53,986 nucleotides of DNA from an uncultured bacterium (GCA_937890835.1 CALADF010000047.1:1-53986), one strand, 5' to 3'; shown: positions 7,650 through 16,159, counted from the first letter of the stretch. Program-made: numbers and translations. Notes: generated by a model from the letters alone, not told the origin.

Positions 7650-7835
7650 TCAAGCCGTTTGATGCTCGTCGAGGAGCTTTAACTTCGCGACGAGCATCTT
7701 CGCCAGCTCCTCGTCTTGGATGAGGTCTATGCCGAAGCGCTGAAACGCCGCCTGATTCAACTCAACGCCGCGCAGCCGCTCAAGCAGGGTGGCGTCTTCG
7801 GCTAGGAAGTGGCGCATGGCGACGAACGCCCTCAT
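7650..7835 (-). pseudogene. ORF6N-type protein remnant (C-terminal piece)
   Basis: 61 codons with M-R-A-F-V-A-M-R-H-F-L-A, then E-R-L-R-G-V-E-L-N-Q. This is the stretch that follows the ORF6N domain in phage or anti-repressor-like proteins. The DNA-binding N-terminal domain is missing, and a TAG lies in frame just upstream of the ATG, so it is a leftover rather than a gene. A small palindrome (CGAGATA-CT-TATCTCG, 7854-7869) lies just upstream. Such genes travel with mobile elements, in keeping with the neighbouring attachment site. Confidence 0.6.
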
Positions 7836-7890
7836 GATTCCGTCCTATAGCCCCGAGATACTTATCTCGCGCTTGGAATTAAGGCATAAG

Positions 7891-7914
7891 AAAAGCCCGA
7901 CGCATCGGGCTTTT
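7891..7914. terminator. Bidirectional intrinsic terminator
   Basis: AAAAGCCCGA-CGCA-TCGGGCTTTT is a perfect 10-bp stem with A and T tracts on either side. It lies downstream of the Abi gene (minus strand, ending at 7989). Confidence 0.85.
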
Positions 7915-7988
7915 CCAGGTGTCGGCCGAAACCTTTCACCGCTATTGGCTTACATTCTACCACGTCCATCAAGCCTTTAGGCCTTCGT

Positions 7989-8951
7989 TCAGCCGTTGCT
8001 CACAAACCGGCGGAGAGCGGAAAGTTTGCCCCTTGCTGTGGTTTTGATGATCCGCGAGAACACGTTGAAGGGAAGCTCTGCGCGGTACCGTTCGACGATG
8101 GCCTCATACCCAGCGATCAGCTGCTTGCACTCCGTCTTGGTGAATCCCATGCGGCGCATAAGATAGACGAGCAGAACGACGTAGTCGGTTATGTCGGTGA
8201 AATCGGTCTTACCCACGCCGGTCTCCTGCTTGAGCAGCTGTGAGACGCCGGTGTTGATCGAACCCGACTGGAAGCGAACATCGAGCACCACGCCGTTGTG
8301 GGCTATCGCGTTGCGAAAGTCCTTGAGGGCAAAGATGATATCCTTCAACCGCAGTTCGGAATCGAGGTTTGTCGGCATGCCGAGATCGCGCACAATTTCT
8401 GTCTTCACGCGGCGATCGAGGCAATCGTAGAACGAGCCGAAGTTGCCCAAGGTCATCACTTCGAAGATAGCCCATATGGGTATGTCCTTGTCGGCATCGC
8501 GGAAGTGGCCTATGACGTCGCGGCTCTTGTGGTTGTAGGAGATTATCCCGTCGATCTCACCGCGTAACCGCTGCCGCCTGTCCCATGCGTTCTTGTAGGC
8601 TCTTCCCGTGTAGCTACGATAATCAGTGAGGCTCTTTCGCCAGATGTCCTCAAAGACACCGGACCTTGCGTCCTTGATCACGGCCTCCAAAGTGTAGTTC
8701 TTGAGCGCGGTTTCGATTGACATGACACGCGGGTAGAACAGCGCCTTAAGTTGCGTATCGAAGTCGTAGAGGGCGGCTACCTGCGAGAAGTCCGTAAGTG
8801 GAAGCCTGTTTGCAGCGTTGCCAGCGAAACGGTAGCCCTTGTAACCGTGATAGTAGCCGATATTCTTGAGCCGGCGCTTCTGCGCTGAGCCGTTGATGTC
8901 GATACCGCTGTCGCGTAGATGCTTCATGAGCGAGTTCAGCGTCTTAGGCAA
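7989..8951 (-). CDS. Abi-like (AbiD/AbiF, Abi_2 domain) protein with HEPN motif
   Basis: 320 aa. The N-terminus L-P-K-T-L-N-S-L-M-K-H-L-R-D-S-G-I-D-I leads into K-N-I-G-Y-Y-H-G-Y-K-G-Y, the pattern of the Abi_2 family of phage abortive-infection proteins. R-N-A-I-A-H near residues 213-218 is an R-x4-H motif, the catalytic signature of HEPN ribonucleases. The start is taken at a TTG at 8951 because AGGAG lies 6 bases ahead; a longer frame to 9047 has no such site. It probably arrests infected cells by RNA cleavage (family-based inference). It stands alone, with no visible antitoxin, next to the remains of an integrated element. Confidence 0.75.
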   Translation of the reverse strand: MPKTLNSLMKHLRDSGIDINGSAQKRRLKNIGYYHGYKGYRFAGNAANRLPLTDFSQVAALYDFDTQLKALFYPRVMSIETALKNYTLEAVIKDARSGVFEDIWRKSLTDYRSYTGRAYKNAWDRRQRLRGEIDGIISYNHKSRDVIGHFRDADKDIPIWAIFEVMTLGNFGSFYDCLDRRVKTEIVRDLGMPTNLDSELRLKDIIFALKDFRNAIAHNGVVLDVRFQSGSINTGVSQLLKQETGVGKTDFTDITDYVVLLVYLMRRMGFTKTECKQLIAGYEAIVERYRAELPFNVFSRIIKTTARGKLSALRRFVSNG

Positions 8952-9516
8952 TTGATGCTCCTGGATGGTCGAGGTGTTAGAACAGCATTTTACCGCAGGG
9001 TATGGAACAAACCATGGGTTGCCAAGTAGCTCGCCTATTACCAACAAGAGCCGCCGTAGGTGAACGGATCCACGATCCCGCGCTCGGAGAACGGAGTCGG
9101 GTCGTATGAAAGCCGCTGATGGGAAGGCCGCTGCTGGAAGCGATCACGTGCCTCTCAATGGACTTCGCGGGTTCGCCGAGAGCGTTCGCATCTGGTAGCG
9201 CGCAAATCTAGGGAGCTGCAGAACTGCTGCATGGTTCATGCGTTCCGGGATGTGGATGGGCGAAACATCGGCCCGGTCGAAAAGCCGCGATATGAGCCTT
9301 GCCGTGGTCGCTGAAGGCGCGCTGTGAGCGATTCAGGGTGGAGGAGCCCGCCCTGAAGACCCCCTGATCGCTCATAACGCCGATTCTCGACCAAAATCAT
9401 GCCTGGTGGATGGCAAAAGGCTCACATCGCCAGGCCTCGACCAGGTAGGCGTACGCGGCATCGTGCGCGTGGAGCCTGCGGGACGCGCTCATCCATATGG
9501 CCGGACTGCGACCAGG
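8952..9516. other. Gene-poor stretch
   Basis: About 560 bases in which no reading frame on either strand has convincing protein character or a ribosome site. I see no RNA gene or mobile-element end. It probably includes the promoter of the Abi gene near 8952-9050. Confidence 0.4.
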
Positions 9517-10035
9517 TTAGATGTGCTTGCCGATGATCTTCTCCATCCAGATCATGTCGTACCAGCGTCCGAACTTGTAGCCGCACCGGTGGAAGTGCCC
9601 GACCTTCTTGAAGCCGAGGTGGGTGTGGAATCGCTCGCTGTCGTGCGTGAGGTATTCGTCCTCCGCGATGGGGCTGGCTATGCAGGCGTAAAGGTTAAGA
9701 ATGCCTTCAGCGGTGAGCCTTCTCTCCAGCTCCTCGTAAAGAGCGCGGCCGCGGCCTTCGCCCCTGGCATCGCGTGCGAGATAGATGCTCAATTCGCACG
9801 AGCGGCTGTAGGCCGCACGACCCACGAAAGGGCCCGCGTAGGCGTAGCCGACGATCTCGTCGCCTTCTTGGAAGACGAGGTAGGGGTACTTCTCCAAGGT
9901 CTTTTCTATGCGGCGTCTGAACTCCTCGGGCGTCGGAACGTCGTGCTCGAACGTGATGGCGGTGTTTTCCACGTAGTGCGCGTAGATGCTCAAGAGGGCG
10001 CCGGCGTCCTCTGCGCTCGCGTTCCTTATCGGCAT
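9517..10035 (-). CDS. GNAT N-acetyltransferase, phosphinothricin-acetyltransferase-like
   Basis: 172 aa from an ATG behind GGGAGGCGAGA. The frame opens I-R-N-A-S-A-E-D-A-G-A-L-L-S-I-Y and N-T-A-I-T-F-E, typical of PAT/YncA-type enzymes. It contains the acetyl-CoA-binding A motif (A-R-D-A-R-G-E-G-R-G-R-A-L-Y-E, about residues 86-100) and ends with H-L-G-F-K-K-V-G-H-F-H-R-C-G-Y-K. Length is normal for the family. It acetylates the amino group of a small molecule in the cytosol; members detoxify phosphinothricin or methionine sulfoximine-type compounds. It is monocistronic. Confidence 0.88.
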   Translation of the reverse strand: MPIRNASAEDAGALLSIYAHYVENTAITFEHDVPTPEEFRRRIEKTLEKYPYLVFQEGDEIVGYAYAGPFVGRAAYSRSCELSIYLARDARGEGRGRALYEELERRLTAEGILNLYACIASPIAEDEYLTHDSERFHTHLGFKKVGHFHRCGYKFGRWYDMIWMEKIIGKHI

Positions 10036-10219
10036 TCTCGCCTCCCAAGTAGTCGCTCTGGGGTTACTCGGCAATTGTACGACGTGCGTGGGGGATGCGT
10101 GGGGGATGGCGGCTGCGGGCGTCGGTTCGGCAGCTGCGTGACACAAGCGGCGATGGCGAACGCGGGTGTCGACCCGGCAGCTGCAAGGCGCGGGCGGCTG
10201 TGGCCTGCGCGGCGCGATG

Positions 10220-10944
10220 CGTCGTGCCGCCGTCCGTCGACTACCCGAAGCCCCTCGCGTTTTCTTGGTCGCAAGGTGCGGGAGGCTTCCGTGGGCGAAA
10301 TCACGGAGCGGGATCTGCCTTTGTTCGTAAAGCCGTTAAACGAGAAGGAACTCTCGGGTGTTGTTGCGAATGACATGGCTGATCTCGTCGAACACGCTTC
10401 GCGCGGGGATGACTACCGGGCATATTGCAGCGATCCCGTCGATTTTGCCTCCGAGTGTCGACTGTTCATTCGGCGCGGCTCGCTTGTAGGAGCGCGCCAC
10501 TATCGCGGCGACCCTCACGTTTGGCCCGATGTTGATGTGGTGAATAACATCATTAAAACCTACGCTGCCGACCCCGATGCGCCTGCCGGTTGTTCGATCG
10601 ACCTCGGCGTTACGCCTGGTGGGAAGACGTTTCTCGTCGAGGTGAACGACGGCTACTCGCTGGGTTGCTACGGCTTGGATTCCGCGGTGTACGCCCTCCT
10701 TCTTGCAGCAAGGTGGGCGGAGCTCGTCGGCGTGGAAGACGCCCTCGCGGATCTTGACAGCAAGGGTTTTCCTCGGGAAGGCAAACCCGTGGCGTCCGAT
10801 GCGCGACTTTACGAGCTTCTTTGCGAGATGCCGGGCGCGACGGAGGGGTTCGCGGCTTACGCCTTCCAATCTGCGGAATGGATGGGGGCTGAATACGGGA
10901 TGCTGGCTGCTGTAGCTTGGACGGATCACGCCCGCGCTTGGTGA
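10220..10944 (+). pseudogene. ATP-grasp (DUF4343-like) protein, frameshifted and 5'-truncated
   Basis: From about 10270 the frame reads F-L-G-R-K-V-R-E-A-S-V-G-E-I, then L-F-V-K-P-L, F-A-S-E-C-R-L-F-I-R-R-G, A-R-H-Y-R-G-D and the metal/ATP end L-V-E-V-N-D-G-Y-S-L-G-C-Y-G. This is the C-terminal two thirds of a DUF4343-type ATP-grasp protein. The stretch that should precede it (P-P-S-V-D-Y-P-K-P-L) is encoded one frame over at 10226-10260, so a frameshift lies near 10262, and the N-terminal subdomain is not found further upstream. No start codon with a ribosome site opens the intact part. Relatives join carboxylates and amines using ATP. Confidence 0.7.
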
Positions 10945-11016
10945 TTTGTCGTTTTTGTGACTCGTCTTCAGCAGCGTGGGATAATGATCAGGTCATTTTA
11001 GCGCGTATAACGGTTC

Positions 11017-11050
11017 AGCGCAGGGCATCAATGTGCCCTGCGCTTTTTTT
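11017..11050 (+). terminator. Strong intrinsic terminator ahead of the DUF2798-like gene
   Basis: AGCGCAGGGCA-tcaatg-TGCCCTGCGCT is followed by TTTTTTT. It ends 27 bases before the next start codon. It may end the transcript of the ATP-grasp remnant, or serve as a leader attenuator, since a possible -10 (GATAAT, 10980-10985) lies just before it. Confidence 0.88.
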
Positions 11051-11077
11051 GTTTGCGCGCGTCGAAAGGAGCTTTGC

Positions 11078-11593
11078 TTGCAGTACCATATGCGTCTTCC
11101 CCGCAACAAGTGGGAGTTTTGCCTCTTCATGGCGGTCATCTCGGTGATTTCGGTCAACATCATCGCTCCCGTTATCTCCTGCTTCGAGATAGGATTTTCG
11201 TTCTCCTCGTGGGCTTCGGCTCTCCGCTCCATGCCCTTCGTCTGGCTTGCCGTCATCGCGTGCGTGCTTATCACGTACCGTCCGGCGGAGTGGGTGACCG
11301 CGCGCTTTCTCAAGGAGGGCGACTCCTACAACGCGCACATCCTCGTGAATATCCTCTCCACGGTGTGTATGATGTCGGTGATCCTCACCATCATCGCGCC
11401 CTGGATAGTCGCCGGGCATGTATCGCTCGAACCCATCGAGCATTTCTTCCTCCGCTGGCCCCGTAATTTTGCGGTCTCCTTCGCCGTTGAGGCACTCGTT
11501 GCGCAGCCTATCGCCCGCGTGGTCATGAACCGGCTGCACCTCTCGCTCGACGCGCGCGCCGAGCGCACGGACGCCGCCTGGGCGTCAGCGTAG
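11078..11593 (+). CDS. DUF2798-like four-helix membrane protein
   Basis: 171 aa. L-P-R-N-K-W-E-F-C-L-F-M-A-V-I-S opens the first of two helix pairs. Hydrophobic stretches lie at about residues 13-33, 45-65, 88-112 and 128-148. The repeated two-helix unit with N and P in the first helix (S-V-N-I-I-A-P) is characteristic of DUF2798 proteins, whose function is unknown. I choose the TTG at 11078, six bases after AAGGAG; an ATG at 11090 is the alternative. It is monocistronic, preceded by an intrinsic terminator and followed by an inverted repeat. A protein of similar layout is encoded at 1401-1898. Confidence 0.75.
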   Translation: MQYHMRLPRNKWEFCLFMAVISVISVNIIAPVISCFEIGFSFSSWASALRSMPFVWLAVIACVLITYRPAEWVTARFLKEGDSYNAHILVNILSTVCMMSVILTIIAPWIVAGHVSLEPIEHFFLRWPRNFAVSFAVEALVAQPIARVVMNRLHLSLDARAERTDAAWASA

Positions 11594-11658
11594 CAGGAGC
11601 CCACTGGTCTTTCTCTTCCTTGGGGCGTGTACCGGGCGGCTGCGGACATCGGCGGTCC

Positions 11659-11693
11659 CTATTTAGGACATTCTCGGACAATGTCCTAAATAG
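11659..11693. repeat. Perfect 14-bp inverted repeat between convergent genes
   Basis: CTATTTAGGACATT and its exact complement are separated by 7 bases. It lies between the ends of the DUF2798-like gene (plus) and the XRE-type gene (minus). The stem is AT-rich for this genome and has no T tract, so it may be a weak two-way terminator or a protein-binding palindrome. Confidence 0.6.
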
Positions 11694-11759
11694 CGCTCGG
11701 GGCGACCGTAAGAGACTCTAGCCTGCGCGCGGAGCGACCCCAAGTAAGCTGCTCTTCCC

Positions 11760-12341
11760 TCACGCTTTCGGCCGCAAGGCGACTACGCCTGCGACGGCGC
11801 CGATGAAAGCGAGCGGGGCGATGCGCACGTAGAGCCATTCGAACCCATGGAGTATCGTCGCGGCGACGGCGCTTTCGGGGTCGGCGAGGTTCCAGTCGAG
11901 GTAGGAGCCGTCGACGGCGGCGAGAGCGACGAACACGATCGCCAAGGCGGCGGCAAGTGCGATGAGCAGCCTGCACGCCATGCGTCGTTTGGCGGCCTGC
12001 ATCCGCGCGATCTGGAGGTTCACGACCTCGAGTTTACCGGCGAGCGTCTCGAGGTTGTTCGGCTCGGGTGCTGCGGCGGTTTCCCCCAGAAGAGCGCCGA
12101 CGGAAACGTCGAGCGCCTCTCCGAGGGAGATGAGCATCTCGGAATCGGGCACGGAAAGGCTCCGCTCCCACTTCGGCACCGTCTGCCGCACGACGTTGAG
12201 CTTAATCGCCAGCTCCTCTTGCGAAAGGCCCTTCGCCTTCCTGAAGGTTTTGATGTTCTCGCTGAGCTTAGGGGTGCCTTTCTCTCGCCGAACCGATCGT
12301 TGCGGAAAGTTTGGCGTGAGGCAAGCCGTTGCTGCAAGCAA
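11760..12341 (-). pseudogene. XRE-family regulator with membrane tail, probably damaged
   Basis: An HTH_3 domain (L-S-E-N-I-K-T-F-R-K-A-K-G-L-S-Q-E-E-L ... S-V-P-D-S-E-M-L-I) is followed by a coiled linker and two or three hydrophobic segments. This is a common anaerobe type of membrane-tethered HTH protein. Two defects show. The family normally starts with Met one or two residues before L-S-E-N, but here the codons are acc-cct-aag-ctc with a good AGAAAGG site ahead and no start codon; the only in-frame start is a TTG far upstream at 12341. In the recognition helix, R-Q-T-V-S-K-W-E has become V-P-K-W-E (TCG to CCG), and a proline there should spoil DNA binding. Confidence 0.6.
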
Positions 12342-12413
12342 CGCGTATTAACAGCGCTGCAATGGAGGGTCGGGTCGTTTGCGTTTGCTCGCGCGAAGCA
12401 GATCGCTTGCTAT

Positions 12414-12569
12414 TTATACCGACGCTACCTCGTATTGGTATGCCTCTTGGGTACGGGTTTTTAGGTAATCTCGCAACGTGGGATCCGTCGCGTACACGTA
12501 GCACCCTCTCATACCTCTCGTCATCAGGGTGCGGTATGTGTTCTTGATTATTTCACCAGTTGAGCTCGT
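12414..12569 (-). pseudogene. 3' remnant of a DUF2075-type helicase gene
   Basis: About 50 codons encode I-I-K-N-T-Y-R-T-L-M-T-R-G-M-R-G-C-Y-V-Y, the conserved last motif of DUF2075 (Schlafen-like) DNA/RNA helicases, followed by a normal-looking end. Upstream in this frame the translation becomes Arg-rich and unlike the family, so the remaining several hundred codons are gone. Such helicases are found in defence and mobile regions. Confidence 0.65.
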
Positions 12570-12765
12570 GGTTTCCGGCTCTTCGTTGCGACGTGCCGTT
12601 TGCGTGTGGGCGAACGCGGGCGAGCGGCGATCGAGCCCCATCGCTCCGTCGCCCGTGCGCCCACTCGCCGCCCCGCGGTTCCGTTTCCCGCACGCCGCCC
12701 CATGGTCCCGTCGTTTGCGGCGGTTCCGCCGTTCGCGACTGCTCACGGCTCCGCTGCCTGCGCGT

Positions 12766-13335
12766 CTACCCGCAGCTTCGCGCTGCGGTGCTCGCGTGCG
12801 GCGTCTTCTCGGTGGGGTTTGCACCCGGCAGCATCCAAAGGTCGAACCGGTCCATGACCCAATGCCTCAGCTCGTCGAACGGCGGCAGGGTAAGGCCGCA
12901 GCTGTGATAGTCGTCGATGAGAAGGGAAGCGGCGGGCGTGCTCGTATAGCCCTCGAAGCTGACGAGCAGATTGCTCTTTCCGAGGCGAGTCCGTTCGATG
13001 TCTCCATTTAGCGTGAAGTTCGCGCAGAACTGCTTGAAGCGGGTGTAATCGCGGATTCTTAGCATTTGGGAGAGCTTTTCTACGTCGCTGTCGGCAAGCT
13101 GAAACGCGCGAATGAAATCTTTCCCCTGGTAGTCGCAAGCTGCGCGCTTGTCGGTGCCCGCCGCGTAGTCGCTTTGCCTTCCCGCTGCAATGGTTATTCG
13201 CTCGAGCATCGTGCGCGTTCGCGCGTTCCTGTAGACCAGCGTTTTGCATTCCAGGTCGCACAGAACGGCGAATCCGATTCTGTTGTAGTGATCTGAAACG
13301 CACAAGGCGAATCGGCTGAACGTCTCATCTTTCAT
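12766..13335 (-). CDS. Hypothetical protein, family not recognised
   Basis: 189 aa from an ATG at 13335 with a poor ribosome site. The translation looks real through about residue 165 (F-A-L-C-V-S-D-H-Y-N-R-I-G-F-A-V-L-C-D-L, S-N-L-L-V-S-F-E-G-Y, H-W-V-M-D-R-F-D-L-W-M-L), with alternating hydrophobic strands and no membrane segment. The last 20 residues are low-complexity and may be read-through of a lost stop. It lies upstream of, and on the same strand as, the helicase remnant, so it may once have been its operon partner. Confidence 0.5.
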   Translation of the reverse strand: MKDETFSRFALCVSDHYNRIGFAVLCDLECKTLVYRNARTRTMLERITIAAGRQSDYAAGTDKRAACDYQGKDFIRAFQLADSDVEKLSQMLRIRDYTRFKQFCANFTLNGDIERTRLGKSNLLVSFEGYTSTPAASLLIDDYHSCGLTLPPFDELRHWVMDRFDLWMLPGANPTEKTPHASTAARSCG

Positions 13336-13524
13336 TGAAGTGTCTCGTTTCGGTGTCCGACGGAGGGGTCACGCCGTATCTTCTCGCGAAAGGCATTGTG
13401 CGCGAGTCCGATCTTTCGGACATCTTGCGCCGTATATCGAAGAACGGGCGGCGTATCTGCGCTTTGGGGCGGAAGGGTTTGGTAAGATGCTCCAATCGAT
13501 GAAAACCGACCTCGACGGGGGCCC

Positions 13525-14619
13525 ATGGATAGCTTCTTCGAATCCGCCTTGCGTGCTGCGGTGCTTGTTCTTGTCGTTGGGCCGGCTACGGCATGGATTG
13601 CTCGTCATGCGGCGAAAGAGCGCCGCCGTGCGGCGAAAAGCCTGAAGACGTTTACCGTGCAGGCGCCCGTCGCCGCTCGACTTGTCATCATGATCTGCGC
13701 CGTAGTCGCTGAAGTCGTAATGACGGGCGTGTACGTGTGGCAGGGTCTTTCTCAGGGCATTTGGGACGGACAGCTTGTTTGGCTCGGTCACGGGCTGGCG
13801 CTCGTGTTCCTGTTCGTTTGGGCGATGATGACCACGCCGCGCATTGACGTGGCTGAAGACGTCGTCACGGCGCGCTCCGCGATCGGCCGACGCCGCAGCG
13901 TCGCGTTTTCTCAGATCGATCGCGCCGAGGTTCACTTGCAGATGCGTTCGCTTACGGTATTTGCCGAGGGAGTCAAGTTCGCCAAGGTGAGCCTCGAGAG
14001 CACGTGTGTGTCGAATCTGTTAGCGCGGTTCGCCGAGGGGGGCGTCGAGGTTGCCGATGCGGTCGAGGGCCCTATGACGAAATGGCGGCTTTGCTGGGCG
14101 GCGATACGGCCTTTGGCGATGGTTCTCATGGGGATAGCCGTTGCGTCGTCGGTGCTGCTCGTGTTCATGTGCGCGTTCGGCGGCGTTGGGACGGCGATCC
14201 TTTGGCTCGTCCCTTTCCTGATCGTTTTCGTCGGCATCGCTCTTCCGCTGTTCATGCTGATCATGCCGCTGCGTGGGATTTACGTGCTCGGACAGCAGGA
14301 GCGTGAGCTTGGCTTTGACTTTGGGAAGGAGATGCTCGCTCGGGGCGCTACCGGAACAACGCACGAGGATGATGGCTGGTTCGTCGACATAAGCAATGCC
14401 CGCGTGGTGGCGTTCCGCCGTGATTACGTCAAGAGGATCACCTCCGTCGAGGGGAGCGGTAGCGGGGATCGTTGCACCGTGCTTTCGAAGAGCGGAAGGA
14501 AGCACAGGGTGTACGCCGCGGGTTCAACGCTTGAGGATTTGCGGCGATGGTTCAGAAACGGACCGCGCGCTAAGAGCATGGCCGATTCGGTGGAAGACGC
14601 GCTTGAGACCATCGCGTAA
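13525..14619 (+). CDS. Integral membrane protein of unknown function
   Basis: 364 aa. Hydrophobic segments lie at about residues 8-24, 50-70, 85-102, 190-212 and 218-246, so there is an N-terminal helix set, a soluble middle region (T-P-R-I-D-V-A-E-D-V-V-T-A-R-S) and a second helix pair. The C-terminal domain is soluble (W-F-V-D-I-S-N-A-R-V-V-A-F-R-R-D-Y-V) and resembles PH-like bacterial domains only in its strand pattern. The ATG follows GACGGGGGCCC. It is monocistronic. I do not recognise a family with confidence. Confidence 0.75.
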   Translation: MDSFFESALRAAVLVLVVGPATAWIARHAAKERRRAAKSLKTFTVQAPVAARLVIMICAVVAEVVMTGVYVWQGLSQGIWDGQLVWLGHGLALVFLFVWAMMTTPRIDVAEDVVTARSAIGRRRSVAFSQIDRAEVHLQMRSLTVFAEGVKFAKVSLESTCVSNLLARFAEGGVEVADAVEGPMTKWRLCWAAIRPLAMVLMGIAVASSVLLVFMCAFGGVGTAILWLVPFLIVFVGIALPLFMLIMPLRGIYVLGQQERELGFDFGKEMLARGATGTTHEDDGWFVDISNARVVAFRRDYVKRITSVEGSGSGDRCTVLSKSGRKHRVYAAGSTLEDLRRWFRNGPRAKSMADSVEDALETIA

Positions 14620-15078
14620 GGCCATTGCCCGTTTTCTTACGCGGCGTTCGTCGATGGTTCTATTCGCCGAAAACGCGGGGCTTTTTCGGCGAGCTTGCGT
14701 GATGCTTGCGTTGCGATTTCCTGAAGAAATCCAGTCCGCGCAACGAGCGGAATTGCCGCAGTACATATTCCGACTTGTGCTATAGGCGGCGTGGTGAGAA
14801 GGAACCGAACGTGATTGTCGAGCATGAGGCTTTGGATGACGGAGCCACATGCGGGTTCATGGCATGTACGCTTCCATGAACGTCTACGCCGACATGAAGG
14901 CGCGCATGTTCGAGTGGTTACGGGCTTGTTCGACGGGCTCAGCGGGCTGGGGTGATAGCGTGATTTGCTGAGAGACGGTGCTTTGCCGTGATGATCTGTT
15001 TGCGTGCGGGAGGCTCGGGATGTCGCTCTTCGGATTATCGGATGCGACGGTAAATGCGCCCTGCGACGGATTAAGGTA
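14620..15078. other. Non-coding stretch before the Trk operon
   Basis: About 460 bases with no reading frame I would defend. The longest neat one is a 40-codon frame from an ATG at 14849, with no clear ribosome site. No repeats, RNA genes or terminators of note. Confidence 0.4.
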
Positions 15079-15106
15079 TTGACTGCATGTTGAGCAGGGC
15101 TATTAT
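15079..15106 (+). promoter_or_regulatory. Sigma-70 type promoter of the Trk operon
   Basis: TTGACT and TATTAT are separated by 16 bases, giving a start near 15113, about 80 bases before the first gene of the potassium operon. The match to consensus is good; use in vivo is inferred. Confidence 0.65.
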
Positions 15107-15191
15107 TGCGAGATCGTAAACATGCGGTCTCGCTTGCGGTGCCGAGCCGGTGCGAGGGGCTTTCAAGGGGTACGATTAAGGAGCGGGGCTC

Positions 15192-15623
15192 ATGCGCAAG
15201 AGGAAAACCGCGATTATCATAGGTTGCGGCAGGCTGGGTTCGATGCTTGCTGGAGATCTCTCTTCGCGAGGGTGCGGCGTTACCGTAATCGATAAGTCGC
15301 CGCGGGCATTCGATAGGCTCGATGATCGTTTTGAGGGGTACACCGTCACGGCGGACGGGACGCGTGCCGCAGTACTCAAATCATGCGGAATAACGAACGC
15401 CAATATTGTCGTTGCCTGCACCGACAGTGACTCGGGTAATATTCTCGCCGCCGAAATCGCTAGTGAGTTATTCAGCGTCGAGAATGTGTACGCGCGTCTT
15501 GACGACGATGAGAAAGCTTCTTTGCTCGCCCCCTACAACATAGAGTCTATCTGCCCGCATCGTCTGTGTCTCTCGAGATTTCTCTCGCTTGAAGGGCTTT
15601 TGCCAGGGGAGGCGATTGCGTGA
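15192..15623 (+). CDS. trkA: TrkA/KtrA-type NAD-binding (RCK_N) potassium regulator, first copy
   Basis: 143 aa with a Rossmann start (I-I-I-G-C-G-R-L-G-S-M-L-A) and the acidic ribose contact V-I-D-K-S, then V-V-A-C-T-D-S-D-S-G-N, the usual RCK_N signature. It stops after one Rossmann unit and lacks the C-terminal RCK_C ligand domain. Such proteins form a ring under the TrkH/KtrB pore and gate it in response to nucleotides. It is the first gene of a tight operon: its TGA overlaps the GTG of the second TrkA-like gene. Confidence 0.88.
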   Translation: MRKRKTAIIIGCGRLGSMLAGDLSSRGCGVTVIDKSPRAFDRLDDRFEGYTVTADGTRAAVLKSCGITNANIVVACTDSDSGNILAAEIASELFSVENVYARLDDDEKASLLAPYNIESICPHRLCLSRFLSLEGLLPGEAIA

Positions 15624-16159
15624 AGATCGCTATAGCGGGGGGAAAGTCCCACGCGGATTTTCTCATCGGATCACTTAAGCGGGAAAGGCATCGCCTTGTT
15701 GTCATAAACCAAGACGAGGGTTTTTGCGAGTACTTGGCTTCATGCCACGACATCCCCATTGTTTGCGGAGATGCGACTAAGCGCTATGTGCTCGACGGCG
15801 CCGAGATAGAAGGCTTCGATGTTTTCGTGGCGCTTGCTTCAAGCGATGCCGACAACCTCGTCATATGCCAAACCGTGAAACGTTTTTATGGGGTTGCGAA
15901 AACGGTTTGCACCGTGACTGATCCGCAAAACGTCGCAGTGTTCAAGCGGCTTGGCATATCGATTGTTCTCAACGAGACGCTCATTATTTCCGAAGCGCTG
16001 AAGGAAGCATCCACGGTCGAAGCGCTTATCGAGAACATGGTGGAGGTTGAACGCGAGATATATCCCGCTTTAGGCGGCGACTTCGGTCCAGATGAGATTG
16101 CGGGCGGATCTGTCAAAGCGAGCGATATAGTTCCTCGCTCCGTGAGCAGGGAGATCTGA
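15620..16159 (+). CDS. trkA: TrkA/KtrA-type RCK_N protein, second copy
   Basis: 179 aa, GTG start overlapping the previous stop by four bases. The Rossmann start is altered: I-A-I-A-G-G-K-S-H-A-D in place of G-x-G-x-x-G, so nucleotide binding may be weak or different. V-C-G-D-A-T and F-V-A-L-A-S-S-D-A-D-N are retained. The C-terminus (L-I-E-N-M-V-E-V-E-R-E-I) is a short helix rather than a full RCK_C domain. Together with the first copy it likely makes a two-gene version of E. coli TrkA, which has two RCK halves in one chain. Confidence 0.85.
   Translation: MKIAIAGGKSHADFLIGSLKRERHRLVVINQDEGFCEYLASCHDIPIVCGDATKRYVLDGAEIEGFDVFVALASSDADNLVICQTVKRFYGVAKTVCTVTDPQNVAVFKRLGISIVLNETLIISEALKEASTVEALIENMVEVEREIYPALGGDFGPDEIAGGSVKASDIVPRSVSREI

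Noticed and set aside
9406..10200. Plus-strand frame running into the ATP-grasp remnant as one 512-codon protein
   Set aside because: The first about 260 codons are the antisense of the acetyltransferase gene. Only the part after about 10265 has ATP-grasp character.
14849..14971. 40-codon frame before the Trk operon
   Set aside because: No clear ribosome site, no family pattern and ordinary length for chance in this region.
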